Shown piece after piece: positions 41,250 to 49,021 of a stretch of DNA of 64,000 nt. Numbering within the stretch: the stretch's first letter is position 1; the number at the start of each line of letters is the position of its first letter. The stretch is from the NCBI RefSeq assembly GCF_010470675.1, contig NZ_VOIQ01000018.1, positions 1 through 64,000 of the forward strand. Reading direction: 5' to 3'. A program made the translations under genes and the position numbers. Below the pieces are notes generated by a model. That model saw only the letters and a list, made by a program, of their open reading frames with translations, was not told the origin of the DNA and made no database searches. The stretch is from Desulfovibrio sp. JC010. Its GTDB lineage: Bacteria > Desulfobacterota > Desulfovibrionia > Desulfovibrionales > Desulfovibrionaceae.

Positions 41250-43964
41250 CTAGAAGAACTGGCCCATGGAGAACTCAATCTTATGTCTTGAGCTGTCTTC
41301 GAGCTTATCAAGTCCGTAACCGTATTCAACCCTGATCGGACCCATGGGGGAGAACCAGCGCAGACCGGCACCGATACTCTTATACATACCGAGGAAAAGG
41401 TCTGTTCCGTCTTCCTGCTTGGTATCATAGAAGAAGTTCTGGCCATCATCCCAGGAGTTACCGATATCAAAGAAACCTACACCGATAAGACCGAGCTCCT
41501 CGTTGATGGGGAACAGTAACTCAAAGTTCATGTAGAGCATCTTGTTACCACCGATGCGGTCATTCGATTCGGAGTCACGAGGTGAAATCTCACGGCTGTC
41601 ATAACCGCGGACAGTGTTGATACCGCCGAGGTAAAATCTCTCAAACACCGGCATATCGCCGCCGCCGAAGTTGTCATGAATAAAACCGGCACTACCCTTC
41701 CAGTGGAAGACCAGATCCCAGAACACCGGAGTGAAGTAGTTGGAATCATATGTGTACTTCACATAAGAGTCATCACCAAGAAGGATACCGCCACCCATTT
41801 CAACAACCAGGTTGTTGACAGTACCGGTAGAGGGGTTGAAGGCCTTGTTGGTCGTATCGCGCTTAACACCTGCGGTAACGACACTGGACCAGTTATCACC
41901 CTCAATATCCTTGATGGAGTCTGCTGCATCATCTGCAACTTCAGAGATAGTATAAAAATCCAAACGATAATTGGTATAGAAATGGGTGTATTCACCAAGG
42001 GGATACCCGGCAGAGACAACGCCACCAATGGTCTGCTTGTCGTAATCTGTGAAGTCGTCATTACGCCAGTATGTGTTGAATCCACCGCCCCATTTGGTAT
42101 CATTAATGCGGGGGTTGTAGAATTCCAGTCCGTAACTGATGGTCTTGGAGCTCCAGCCGCCATTAAGACCGAACTCCCAGCCGCGTCCAAAGAGGTTGCG
42201 CTCGGTGATTCTGGCAGAAACAAACACACTGTCGGAAGTTGAGTAACCGATACCGCCACTCACCATACCGGTATTTTTATCCTTGACCTTGACCTTAAGA
42301 TCCATTTCACCGGGGTCACCGGTGGGTACCGGCTCAATATCTACTTCGCTGAAATAGTCGAGCTTATTCAGACGGACAATGGAACGCTGCAGCTTGGAGC
42401 CGCTGAACTGGTCGCCGTCAGTCAGACGCATTTCGCGCATGATTACGTTGTTTCTGGTCTTGGAGTTACCTTCAATAATAACCCTGCGGATATGCACCTT
42501 CTGGCGTTTGGAAACTATGAAGGCAATATCAACACTCTTCTCTTCCTTATGCTGGTCAAACTTGATGTTTGCTTCGGCATAGGCGTAGCCGTAGTTGGAA
42601 TAAAAATCCGAAATAGCCTTCATGTCCTCACGCAGCAGAGAACGGTCAAGATACTCGCCGCCGTCGGACATATCATCAGCGGAGATAAGTTCGCGCAATC
42701 TTGATTTTTTGACAATCAGATCGCCCTGAAAACTTACCTTGCCGACCTTATAACGGTCCCCTTCGGAAACCTTGAAGGTAACAAAAATTCCGTCTTCCTG
42801 GATATCCAGCTCCGGCTCACCGACTTTGGCATCGATAAAACCGCGGTTACCGTAGTAAGCGAGAATGGCAGCAGCATCACGCTCAAGCAGTTCTTCTTTG
42901 AGGACGCCGGTCTTGGTGAACCATGAGAGCCAGCCTCTTTCGGTCAGTGCCAGCTGTTCTTTCACATCATCAGGATCAAGCTGCTTGGCACCTTCAATCT
43001 TGATGCCTTCAATATAAAGCTTCTTGCCTTCATTAATATTGAGGTTCAAGCGCGCCTGAGCACCCTCACCTTCAACCTTGTAATCTACCTTAGCGTTGTA
43101 ATAACCTTCCTTGCGGTACATTTCGCGCAAGGTGTTCAGATCGTCAGAAAGAACTTTGGGGTTCATGACTGCGCCTTTCTTGGTATTTACCGCAGCCAGA
43201 ATATCATCGGCGTCAATAGCATCTTCACCCTTGACTGAAATGGCCTGAATACGCGGCCTTTCCTTCACGTCAAAAATGATCTTCTTACCGCCGGGAACGT
43301 CGGTTACTTTGACCTTTACATCGTCAAAGTAACCGAGGGCGTAAATATTTTTGAGGTCGGCGTTAATCTTGGAAGGAGTGTAGATGTCACCGGTCTTGAT
43401 GTTGGTCCGCATCAGGATAACGTCCTTATCAAGAACCCGGCATCCGCGAACTTCAACATCTGCTATCTTGTCCTGGCTGAGCAGCTCCAGTTTCACCTTG
43501 GAAACCAGCTCGTCCACAGCAGGCAACAGATTGATCAGCCCTTTCTTGGAAACAAAAAGCGGAACCGCCGGCTTCATGCCGAACGCTTCAACAAGTCTTA
43601 CATCCAGACTAAGATCTTCGCCGATCTGGCTGAAGCTTCCGTATATGGAATACCCCGATCCGGCAAGCAGGGCCATATCTTTAGCTGCCTGAATGTTCAG
43701 GTATTCAAAACCCTGCTCATCCACCAGCTGCATAACTTTCTTCTGGTCGACCACGCGAAATCCAACTTCGCGCAATCTGTCGGAAAGAAGAGTGGGTAAA
43801 CTGTCTTTAAGGTATTGGGTATCAGCGTCAGCATTAACTTCAAAAGGAAGTACGGCAATAATGACATTGGAGGCATCTTCTGCCTGTGCCTTGCCTGCTT
43901 CGAAATTGACAAAGAAAGCGAGAGTTGCCGCAATCAGTAAAAACAGAATTCTAGTTCTGGGCAT
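41250..43964 (-). CDS. bamA: Outer-membrane assembly factor BamA with extra N-terminal domain
   Basis: I place the start at ATG 43964 (MPRTRILFLLIAATLAF..), giving 904 residues. After the signal peptide comes an extra region of about 130 residues (NVIIAVLPFEVNADADTQY..VSKKGLINLL). This looks like a CsgG/TolB-N-type domain. Five POTRA domains follow (first begins IADVEVRGCRVLDKDVIL), then the 16-strand barrel with FYLGGINTVRGYDSRE (the VRGY/F loop) and a terminal Phe (MGQFF). BamA inserts beta-barrels into the outer membrane. The start overlaps lolD by 14 bases. Confidence 0.95.
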   Translation of the reverse strand: MPRTRILFLLIAATLAFFVNFEAGKAQAEDASNVIIAVLPFEVNADADTQYLKDSLPTLLSDRLREVGFRVVDQKKVMQLVDEQGFEYLNIQAAKDMALLAGSGYSIYGSFSQIGEDLSLDVRLVEAFGMKPAVPLFVSKKGLINLLPAVDELVSKVKLELLSQDKIADVEVRGCRVLDKDVILMRTNIKTGDIYTPSKINADLKNIYALGYFDDVKVKVTDVPGGKKIIFDVKERPRIQAISVKGEDAIDADDILAAVNTKKGAVMNPKVLSDDLNTLREMYRKEGYYNAKVDYKVEGEGAQARLNLNINEGKKLYIEGIKIEGAKQLDPDDVKEQLALTERGWLSWFTKTGVLKEELLERDAAAILAYYGNRGFIDAKVGEPELDIQEDGIFVTFKVSEGDRYKVGKVSFQGDLIVKKSRLRELISADDMSDGGEYLDRSLLREDMKAISDFYSNYGYAYAEANIKFDQHKEEKSVDIAFIVSKRQKVHIRRVIIEGNSKTRNNVIMREMRLTDGDQFSGSKLQRSIVRLNKLDYFSEVDIEPVPTGDPGEMDLKVKVKDKNTGMVSGGIGYSTSDSVFVSARITERNLFGRGWEFGLNGGWSSKTISYGLEFYNPRINDTKWGGGFNTYWRNDDFTDYDKQTIGGVVSAGYPLGEYTHFYTNYRLDFYTISEVADDAADSIKDIEGDNWSSVVTAGVKRDTTNKAFNPSTGTVNNLVVEMGGGILLGDDSYVKYTYDSNYFTPVFWDLVFHWKGSAGFIHDNFGGGDMPVFERFYLGGINTVRGYDSREISPRDSESNDRIGGNKMLYMNFELLFPINEELGLIGVGFFDIGNSWDDGQNFFYDTKQEDGTDLFLGMYKSIGAGLRWFSPMGPIRVEYGYGLDKLEDSSRHKIEFSMGQFF

Positions 43965-44634
43965 ACAGTTCTCCGGAACGCAACTCAAGCCGGCGTTTCA
44001 TAACCCCGGCAAGTTCCATGTTGTGGGTCACAACTATGAGCGTCATTCCAAGCTCTTCATTAAGGGAAGCCAGCATTTCGCCAACCATCTTCCCTGTCTT
44101 CTCATCCAAATTACCGGTAGGTTCATCTGCAAGCAGAACTTTAGGCTTAAGCAGAATAGCACGCGCTATAGCGGCCCTCTGCCTTTCTCCGCCGGACAAG
44201 GTGGTAACCCTGTGGTCAATCCTGTTCTGCAGCCCTACCAGCTCAAGGGCTTCACGGGCCATGTCAGAGGCTTCCCCCTGACCAATGCCTGCCATCATGG
44301 CAGGAAGAGCAACATTTTCCAGAGCGGTAAACTCCGGAAGAAGGTGATGAAACTGAAAAACAAAACCGATTCCCCTGTTCCTAACTTCGGCCCGCTTTTC
44401 AGGTGTCATATCATTAATATTCATTCCCGCAAAATGGATATTTCCACGCGATGCGGTATCCAGAGTGCCGAGAATATGAAGCAGCGTTGTTTTACCGGAC
44501 CCGGACGCCCCCAGAATAGCAAGGGACTCTCCGGCATCAACCGTAAGGTTGACGTGATCCAGAATCCGCACAGTCTCGGTCGGCCCTTCGTATTCTTTTA
44601 CGACGTCAGTAAGTTCGTAAAGCAAATTACTCAT
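43951..44634 (-). CDS. lolD: Lipoprotein-releasing ABC transporter ATPase LolD
   Basis: LolD powers release of outer-membrane lipoproteins. The 227-residue ATPase has Walker A GASGSGKTT, Q-loop FVFQFHHLLPEFTALENV (the LolD/MacB-type Q-loop), signature LSGGERQRAAIARA and Walker B VLLADEPTGNLD. It overlaps lolC by 8 bases. Confidence 0.95.
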   Translation of the reverse strand: MSNLLYELTDVVKEYEGPTETVRILDHVNLTVDAGESLAILGASGSGKTTLLHILGTLDTASRGNIHFAGMNINDMTPEKRAEVRNRGIGFVFQFHHLLPEFTALENVALPAMMAGIGQGEASDMAREALELVGLQNRIDHRVTTLSGGERQRAAIARAILLKPKVLLADEPTGNLDEKTGKMVGEMLASLNEELGMTLIVVTHNMELAGVMKRRLELRSGELYAQN

Positions 44635-45856
44635 ACCTTAAAGCCTGTGCCGGTTCCAGAGCCGCCGCCTGCCTTGCCGGATACAATGTAGCCAGAAAAC
44701 AAAGCAGAAACGCCGCAACACCGATTATTGTCATATCCATCCAGTCCATCCTGATGGGCAGATAGTCCACCGGATAAACATTGCTGGGCAGCTTGATAAA
44801 CTGGTATTTTTTCAGGAGCAATGCCACCGGAACCCCGATAAGGTATCCGATGCTGGTCCCGATCAACCCGATCAAAGTACCCTGCAGCATAAAAATTCTT
44901 CTGATGCTTCCGGATGTAGCCCCCATGGACATCAACACAGCAATATCCTTGGTTTTCTGCATTACCAGCATAACCAGGGTAGTAATGATGCTGAATGATC
45001 CGACCATGACGATCATGGCCAGAATGATGAACATGGCTGTCTTTTCAAGCTTGAGAGCTGCAAAAAGGTTGGCATTCATTTCCTGCCAGTTTTTGACCTG
45101 CACCGGGTATCCGGCAAGCTCTTTATCCAGAAGATCGCCTATCTTATCAACTGCATATACGTCAGCAAGTCTAATTTCAAGGCCGGAAACGAAATCCCGT
45201 TTGAAACCGAGCAGCTTCTGTGCAGCTGTATTGCTTATGTAAGCAAGTGAGGAATCATACTCGTACATACCGGTACGGAAGATTCCGCCGACCTTAAAAA
45301 CCCGAACTTTCGGGGTAAATCCTGCCGCAGTGCGGGTACCGGAAGGCGAAAGCAGATTCACTGTATCGCCGATAACCAGTCCCAGACGCTGAGCCAGCTG
45401 ATTTCCTATAACAATTTCAGGCAGTTTACTCTCTTTTATAAGACAGTCAACACTACCGGAAACCATATCTCCGGGCAGGCTGAGCACTCCTTTGGCGGTT
45501 TCAGCGTCCACACCCCGCAGGACAACGCCTTTCACTCCCCCGCCGCTGGAAAGCATCACTTCAGAATAGATAAAGGGCGTTACACCTGTAACGCCCGGAA
45601 TCTTTTCAATTCTGTCGGTCATGTGGTGATAATTCTCAAGCGTGCCGTCGTAAGCGGTCACGATGACATGGGCATTTACTCCGAGGATTTTATCCCGGAG
45701 GTCGGTTGAAAAACCGTTCATAACCCCGATCACCACAATAAGGGCTGCTACGCCCAGAGCAACGCCGCACACAGCAAAGAGCGAGATCACTGAGATGAAA
45801 TTATTCTTTCTCAGCGTAAAGAGGTACCTCAGTGCGACGAAGAGTTCAAACTTCAT
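44627..45856 (-). CDS. lolC: Lipoprotein-releasing system permease LolC/LolE
   Basis: A 409-residue FtsX-type permease with helix one near residues 20-45 (ISVISLFAVCGVALGVAALIVVIGVMNGF), a large periplasmic domain, and three C-terminal helices (MFIILAMIVMVGSFSIITTLVMLVM.. and two more). Only one LolC/E gene is present, so it probably forms a homodimer with LolD, as in many bacteria outside the enterics. Its start overlaps the lysS stop by 4 bases. Confidence 0.93.
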   Translation of the reverse strand: MKFELFVALRYLFTLRKNNFISVISLFAVCGVALGVAALIVVIGVMNGFSTDLRDKILGVNAHVIVTAYDGTLENYHHMTDRIEKIPGVTGVTPFIYSEVMLSSGGGVKGVVLRGVDAETAKGVLSLPGDMVSGSVDCLIKESKLPEIVIGNQLAQRLGLVIGDTVNLLSPSGTRTAAGFTPKVRVFKVGGIFRTGMYEYDSSLAYISNTAAQKLLGFKRDFVSGLEIRLADVYAVDKIGDLLDKELAGYPVQVKNWQEMNANLFAALKLEKTAMFIILAMIVMVGSFSIITTLVMLVMQKTKDIAVLMSMGATSGSIRRIFMLQGTLIGLIGTSIGYLIGVPVALLLKKYQFIKLPSNVYPVDYLPIRMDWMDMTIIGVAAFLLCFLATLYPARQAAALEPAQALRYE

Positions 45857-47448
45857 GAGCCACCATTGCCGGAAGCACCTTCGGTTCTAAGAAGCGGGAA
45901 CAGGATAACTTCCCTGATGGAAGCACTGTCGGTCAAAAGCATAACCAGACGGTCAATACCGATTCCCTGTCCTGCTGCCGGAGGCATGCCGTATTCAAGG
46001 GCGCGAACATAGTCCTCGTCCATGTTATGGGCTTCATCGTCCCCGGCATCCTTTTCCTCAACCTGCTCCATGAAGCGGCAACGCTGATCCACGGGGTCGT
46101 TGAGTTCGGAAAAGGCGTTAGCCAGTTCACGACCGTAAATGAACAATTCAAAACGGTCTGTAATATCGGGATTCTCTTCATTCCTTCTGGAAAGAGGAGA
46201 AATATCAGTGGGATAATGGTAGATAAAGTGGGGCTGGATCAGCTTGGGCTCAACCAGAGCATCGAAGAGTTTGGCCTGCAGCTTGCCGAGTTTTTCACCC
46301 TCAACAGCCTTTTCGCCGAGCTTCTTAACCAGCTCCTTACACTTATCATAGTCATTGTATACTTCAGGAGAAACACCACCGATAGTTTCAAGGGATTCGT
46401 GGAAAGCTACGCGATGCCACGCCCCTGGAGTCAGATCGATCTTCTCTTCCTGATATTCAATGACAGTGTCGCCGTTAACTTCCTTACAGACAGAGGAAAC
46501 CATCTCCTCGGTCAGGTCCATAAGGTCCTCGAAGTCGGCATAAGCCCAGTAGAACTCAAGCATGGTGAATTCCGGGTTATGCCGCACAGAGATACCTTCA
46601 TTACGGAAGTTACGGTTGATCTCGTAAACTTTCTCAAAACCGCCGACCAGCAGACGCTTGAGATAAAGCTCCGGCGCGATGCGCATGTAGAGCTGCATAT
46701 CAAGGGCGTTGTGGTGGGTGGTGAAAGGACGAGCCGCAGCACCGCCTGCGATGGGATGCATCATGGGAGTTTCAACTTCCATGAATCCCTTGGAATCCAG
46801 ATAGTTGCGAATAGCCCGAACAATAAGGGTACGCTTCTGGAAAATCTCGCGTGCGCGGGGGGTGACGATCAGGTCAACGTAACGCTGGCGGTATCTGGTC
46901 TCGACATCTTTCAGACCATGATACTTCTCAGGAAGCGGACGCATGGATTTGGTGATCAGTTCAACTTTGTCCGCCTTGACGGTCAGTTCATCAGTTTTAG
47001 TCCTGAAGAGCTCACCTTCAACCCCGACAATGTCACCGATGTCGAATTTCTTAAAAATTTTGTAAAGGTCGGCACCAAGGTCATCCCTTGCCACATAGAC
47101 CTGAATCCTGCCTGTCGGATCCTGAAGATGAAAGAATGCGACCTTACCGAAGGACCTGTGAGTGATAACCCTGCCTGCAAGCTTGAATTTCTTGCCCAGA
47201 GCTTCCAGCTCTTCGCCTCCGAGATTGTCATAATTGTCCCAGATATCCGAGACTTCTGTATCTTTACTGAAGTCGTTGGGGTAAAGTGCAATGCCTTCGT
47301 CGAGGAGGCCGCAGGCTTTTTCCACACGATTCTTCAGAACCTGATTGAGTTCGTTCTGAGCTTGCAGAGCCTCAAGCATGGGCATAAATGTCTGCACATG
47401 CTCTGATTTGGTTGCCAGCTTTATTTGCTTTTTCTTCTTGCCGCTCAA
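45853..47448 (-). CDS. lysS: Lysyl-tRNA synthetase, class II
   Basis: The 531-residue class II enzyme has an OB-fold anticodon domain (LAGRVITHRSFGKVAFFHLQDPTGRIQVYV). Motif 1 is near GFMEVETPMMHP, motif 2 is FRNEGISVRHNPEFTMLE and motif 3 is GIGIDRLVMLLTDSASIREVI. A Lys-rich N-terminal extension of about 55 residues is longer than in E. coli LysS. It heads the envelope operon, an arrangement seen in related genomes. Confidence 0.96.
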   Translation of the reverse strand: MSGKKKKQIKLATKSEHVQTFMPMLEALQAQNELNQVLKNRVEKACGLLDEGIALYPNDFSKDTEVSDIWDNYDNLGGEELEALGKKFKLAGRVITHRSFGKVAFFHLQDPTGRIQVYVARDDLGADLYKIFKKFDIGDIVGVEGELFRTKTDELTVKADKVELITKSMRPLPEKYHGLKDVETRYRQRYVDLIVTPRAREIFQKRTLIVRAIRNYLDSKGFMEVETPMMHPIAGGAAARPFTTHHNALDMQLYMRIAPELYLKRLLVGGFEKVYEINRNFRNEGISVRHNPEFTMLEFYWAYADFEDLMDLTEEMVSSVCKEVNGDTVIEYQEEKIDLTPGAWHRVAFHESLETIGGVSPEVYNDYDKCKELVKKLGEKAVEGEKLGKLQAKLFDALVEPKLIQPHFIYHYPTDISPLSRRNEENPDITDRFELFIYGRELANAFSELNDPVDQRCRFMEQVEEKDAGDDEAHNMDEDYVRALEYGMPPAAGQGIGIDRLVMLLTDSASIREVILFPLLRTEGASGNGGS

Positions 47449-47588
47449 GTTATTAATTCTCCGTAACCGAATAAAGTCTAGATAAATACAAGATCCGTTG
47501 ATTGCCTAAGCTAATTACCCTTTGTCGTCAAGAAAGTACATCTTTAATAGTTCACTTTCGCACACAAATATTTTTTTTAAAAAAGTGT

Positions 47589-47617
47589 TTGACAAGTGCG
47601 GGCCAAATCCGTAGAAA
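47589..47617 (+). promoter_or_regulatory. Promoter of tRNA-Asn copy 1
   Basis: TTGACA (47589-47594) and TAGAAA (47612-47617) are 17 bases apart. The same layout precedes copies 2 and 3. Confidence 0.8.
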
Positions 47618-47656
47618 CCATCTTCGTTGCAGCGGAAAACGTTGCGGCACCAATAT

Positions 47657-47732
47657 TCCTCGGTGGCTCAATCGGCAGAGCGGGTGACTGTTAATCACTA
47701 GGTTGGGGGTTCAAGTCCCTCCCGGGGAGCCA
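47657..47732 (+). tRNA. tRNA-Asn(GTT), copy 1
   Basis: 76 bases fold as a standard cloverleaf: acceptor TCCTCGG/CCGGGGA, D stem GCTC/GAGC, anticodon loop CTGTTAA (GTT, Asn) with stem GGTGA/TCACT, T stem GGGGG/CCCTC, and CCA encoded. It has its own promoter and terminator. Copies 2 and 3 have the same tRNA sequence. Confidence 0.97.
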
Positions 47733-47740
47733 GATAGCTC

Positions 47741-47777
47741 AAAGGCTGCTTTCTTTTGAAGGCAGCCTTTTTCTTTT
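47741..47777 (+). terminator. Terminator of tRNA-Asn copy 1
   Basis: AAAGGCTGC (47741-47749) pairs with GCAGCCTTT (47762-47770), followed by TTCTTTT. Confidence 0.8.
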
Positions 47778-47998
47778 AATTTCAAAAGCCTGCCTCGCTC
47801 TTTCCCCAAATCAGAATTCTTCAGCCGGTCTCTTTTCCTACATTAATTATATATGTCCTGAAAAAAGCCCCCGATCTTTCGGTCAATATGTATCCATCCA
47901 GAATCTGCCGGGAGAAGCTCAAAACCGTCATTTTCAAGCCTCCGGCCTTTGCCTGAAAGAAAGTCTAAAGAATTTTTAAATTAAATTAAAGATAATAT

Positions 47999-48027
47999 TT
48001 GACATGTCGGCAACAAATCCGTAGAAA
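47999..48027 (+). promoter_or_regulatory. Promoter of tRNA-Asn copy 2
   Basis: TTGACA (47999-48004) and TAGAAA (48022-48027), 17 bases apart. The region between copy 1's terminator and this promoter (47778-47998) shows no gene. Confidence 0.8.
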
Positions 48028-48066
48028 CCATCTTCGTTGCAGCGGAAAACGTTGCGGCACCAATAT

Positions 48067-48142
48067 TCCTCGGTGGCTCAATCGGCAGAGCGGGTGACTG
48101 TTAATCACTAGGTTGGGGGTTCAAGTCCCTCCCGGGGAGCCA
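48067..48142 (+). tRNA. tRNA-Asn(GTT), copy 2
   Basis: Identical in sequence to copy 1. The leader from the -10 box to the tRNA is also the same, so the duplicated unit covers about 45 bases upstream and the start of the trailer. Confidence 0.97.
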
Positions 48143-48150
48143 GATAGCTC

Positions 48151-48187
48151 AAAAGCTGCTTTCTTATGAAAGCAGCTTTTTTCTTTG
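48151..48187 (+). terminator. Terminator of tRNA-Asn copy 2
   Basis: AAAAGCTGC (48151-48159) pairs with GCAGCTTTT (48172-48180), then TTCTTT. It differs from copy 1 by compensating changes, so the hairpin is kept. Confidence 0.8.
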
Positions 48188-48295
48188 CATCCTGATTTTG
48201 TCTGATCAGGAACACTTAAACATAAGCTATCCAACGTATTTATCCCGGCGGATTCAGCATCAAACAAAAAAATCGAATTAATTTAAAGATAATGT

Positions 48296-48324
48296 TTGAC
48301 AACCTGAAGACAAATCCGTAAAAA
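48296..48324 (+). promoter_or_regulatory. Promoter of tRNA-Asn copy 3
   Basis: TTGACA (48296-48301) and TAAAAA (48319-48324), 17 bases apart. The leader is slightly diverged from copies 1 and 2. Confidence 0.75.
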
Positions 48325-48364
48325 CAATCTTCGTTGCAGCGGGGAACCGCGCAACACAAAATAT

Positions 48365-48440
48365 TCCTCGGTGGCTCAATCGGCAGAGCGGGTGACTGTT
48401 AATCACTAGGTTGGGGGTTCAAGTCCCTCCCGGGGAGCCA
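48365..48440 (+). tRNA. tRNA-Asn(GTT), copy 3
   Basis: Identical to the other two copies across all 76 bases, although the leader and trailer differ more. Confidence 0.97.
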
Positions 48441-48448
48441 GATAGCTC

Positions 48449-48482
48449 AAAGGCTGCTTTCTTTTGAAAGCAGCTTTTTTTT
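48449..48482 (+). terminator. Terminator of tRNA-Asn copy 3
   Basis: AAAGGCTGC (48449-48457) pairs with GCAGCTTTT (48470-48478) with one G.T pair, then TTTTT. Confidence 0.75.
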
Positions 48483-48558
48483 ATGCTTTTCCTCATCATT
48501 TTTGCAGCTATTAATTCTTCCCTTTACGATTTCCCTGTCTGCGAGTTATATTTAAACC

Positions 48559-48966
48559 ATGCAGACAATTTACACCCCACTCCCCTGCTCACTTCTGAAA
48601 ACAGCACCTCCCGGAGCTGACTCCGGCGTCGAAGTCGAAGATCAGGACTTGATGCTCGATTCAGAAAAAAAAATCACCTGCCGGGAGTGCGGAGCTGAAA
48701 TCACCGACAATTCTTTTGCAACTAAAATTAATGACAAGCACGAGCATTCCTTTTTCAATCCACATGGCTATGTTTTTCAAATAAAATGCTTTTCCACCGC
48801 TCCGGGCTGCACCATAGCCGGAAAGCCTTCCAATGAATTCTCATGGTTTGCAGGATACACATGGCAGGTCGCTGTCTGCCGCTCATGCATGGTCCATCTG
48901 GGCTGGCGTTTTCAGTCCGACTCAAGCTCCTTTTACGGCCTGATCAAAAACAACATTAAAGAATAA
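48559..48966 (+). CDS. Cereblon-like CULT-domain protein
   Basis: The 135-residue product matches the bacterial single-domain CULT proteins, the fold that binds thalidomide in human cereblon. It has two zinc knuckles, CREC (about 41-44) and CRSC (about 107-110). Between them lie HEHSFFNPHGYVFQIKCFS and NEFSWFAGYTW, and after them HLGWRF. The three Trp of FSWF, GYTW and HLGW form the aromatic cage, and FYGLIKNNI closes the domain. A 35-residue N-terminal tail is unassigned. It resembles the Magnetospirillum protein MsCI4 as I remember it. The natural ligand of bacterial CULT proteins is not settled; cyclic imide or uridine-like groups are candidates. Confidence 0.88.
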   Translation: MQTIYTPLPCSLLKTAPPGADSGVEVEDQDLMLDSEKKITCRECGAEITDNSFATKINDKHEHSFFNPHGYVFQIKCFSTAPGCTIAGKPSNEFSWFAGYTWQVAVCRSCMVHLGWRFQSDSSSFYGLIKNNIKE

Positions 48967-49002
48967 AAAAAGTCCCGGCACCTCAGGTACCGGGACTTTT
49001 TT
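48967..49002. terminator. Bidirectional terminator between the CULT gene and pyk
   Basis: Stem 48971-48982 with 48986-48997 (11 of 12 pairs), preceded by A's and followed by T's, lies between the convergent genes. Confidence 0.85.
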
Positions 49003-49021
49003 ATCGATATGGACAGCTGTA

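Noticed and set aside
47589-48482. CRISPR-like array
   Set aside because: The repeated unit is a tRNA gene with promoter and terminator, only three copies, spacing unequal. No CRISPR array was seen anywhere in the window.
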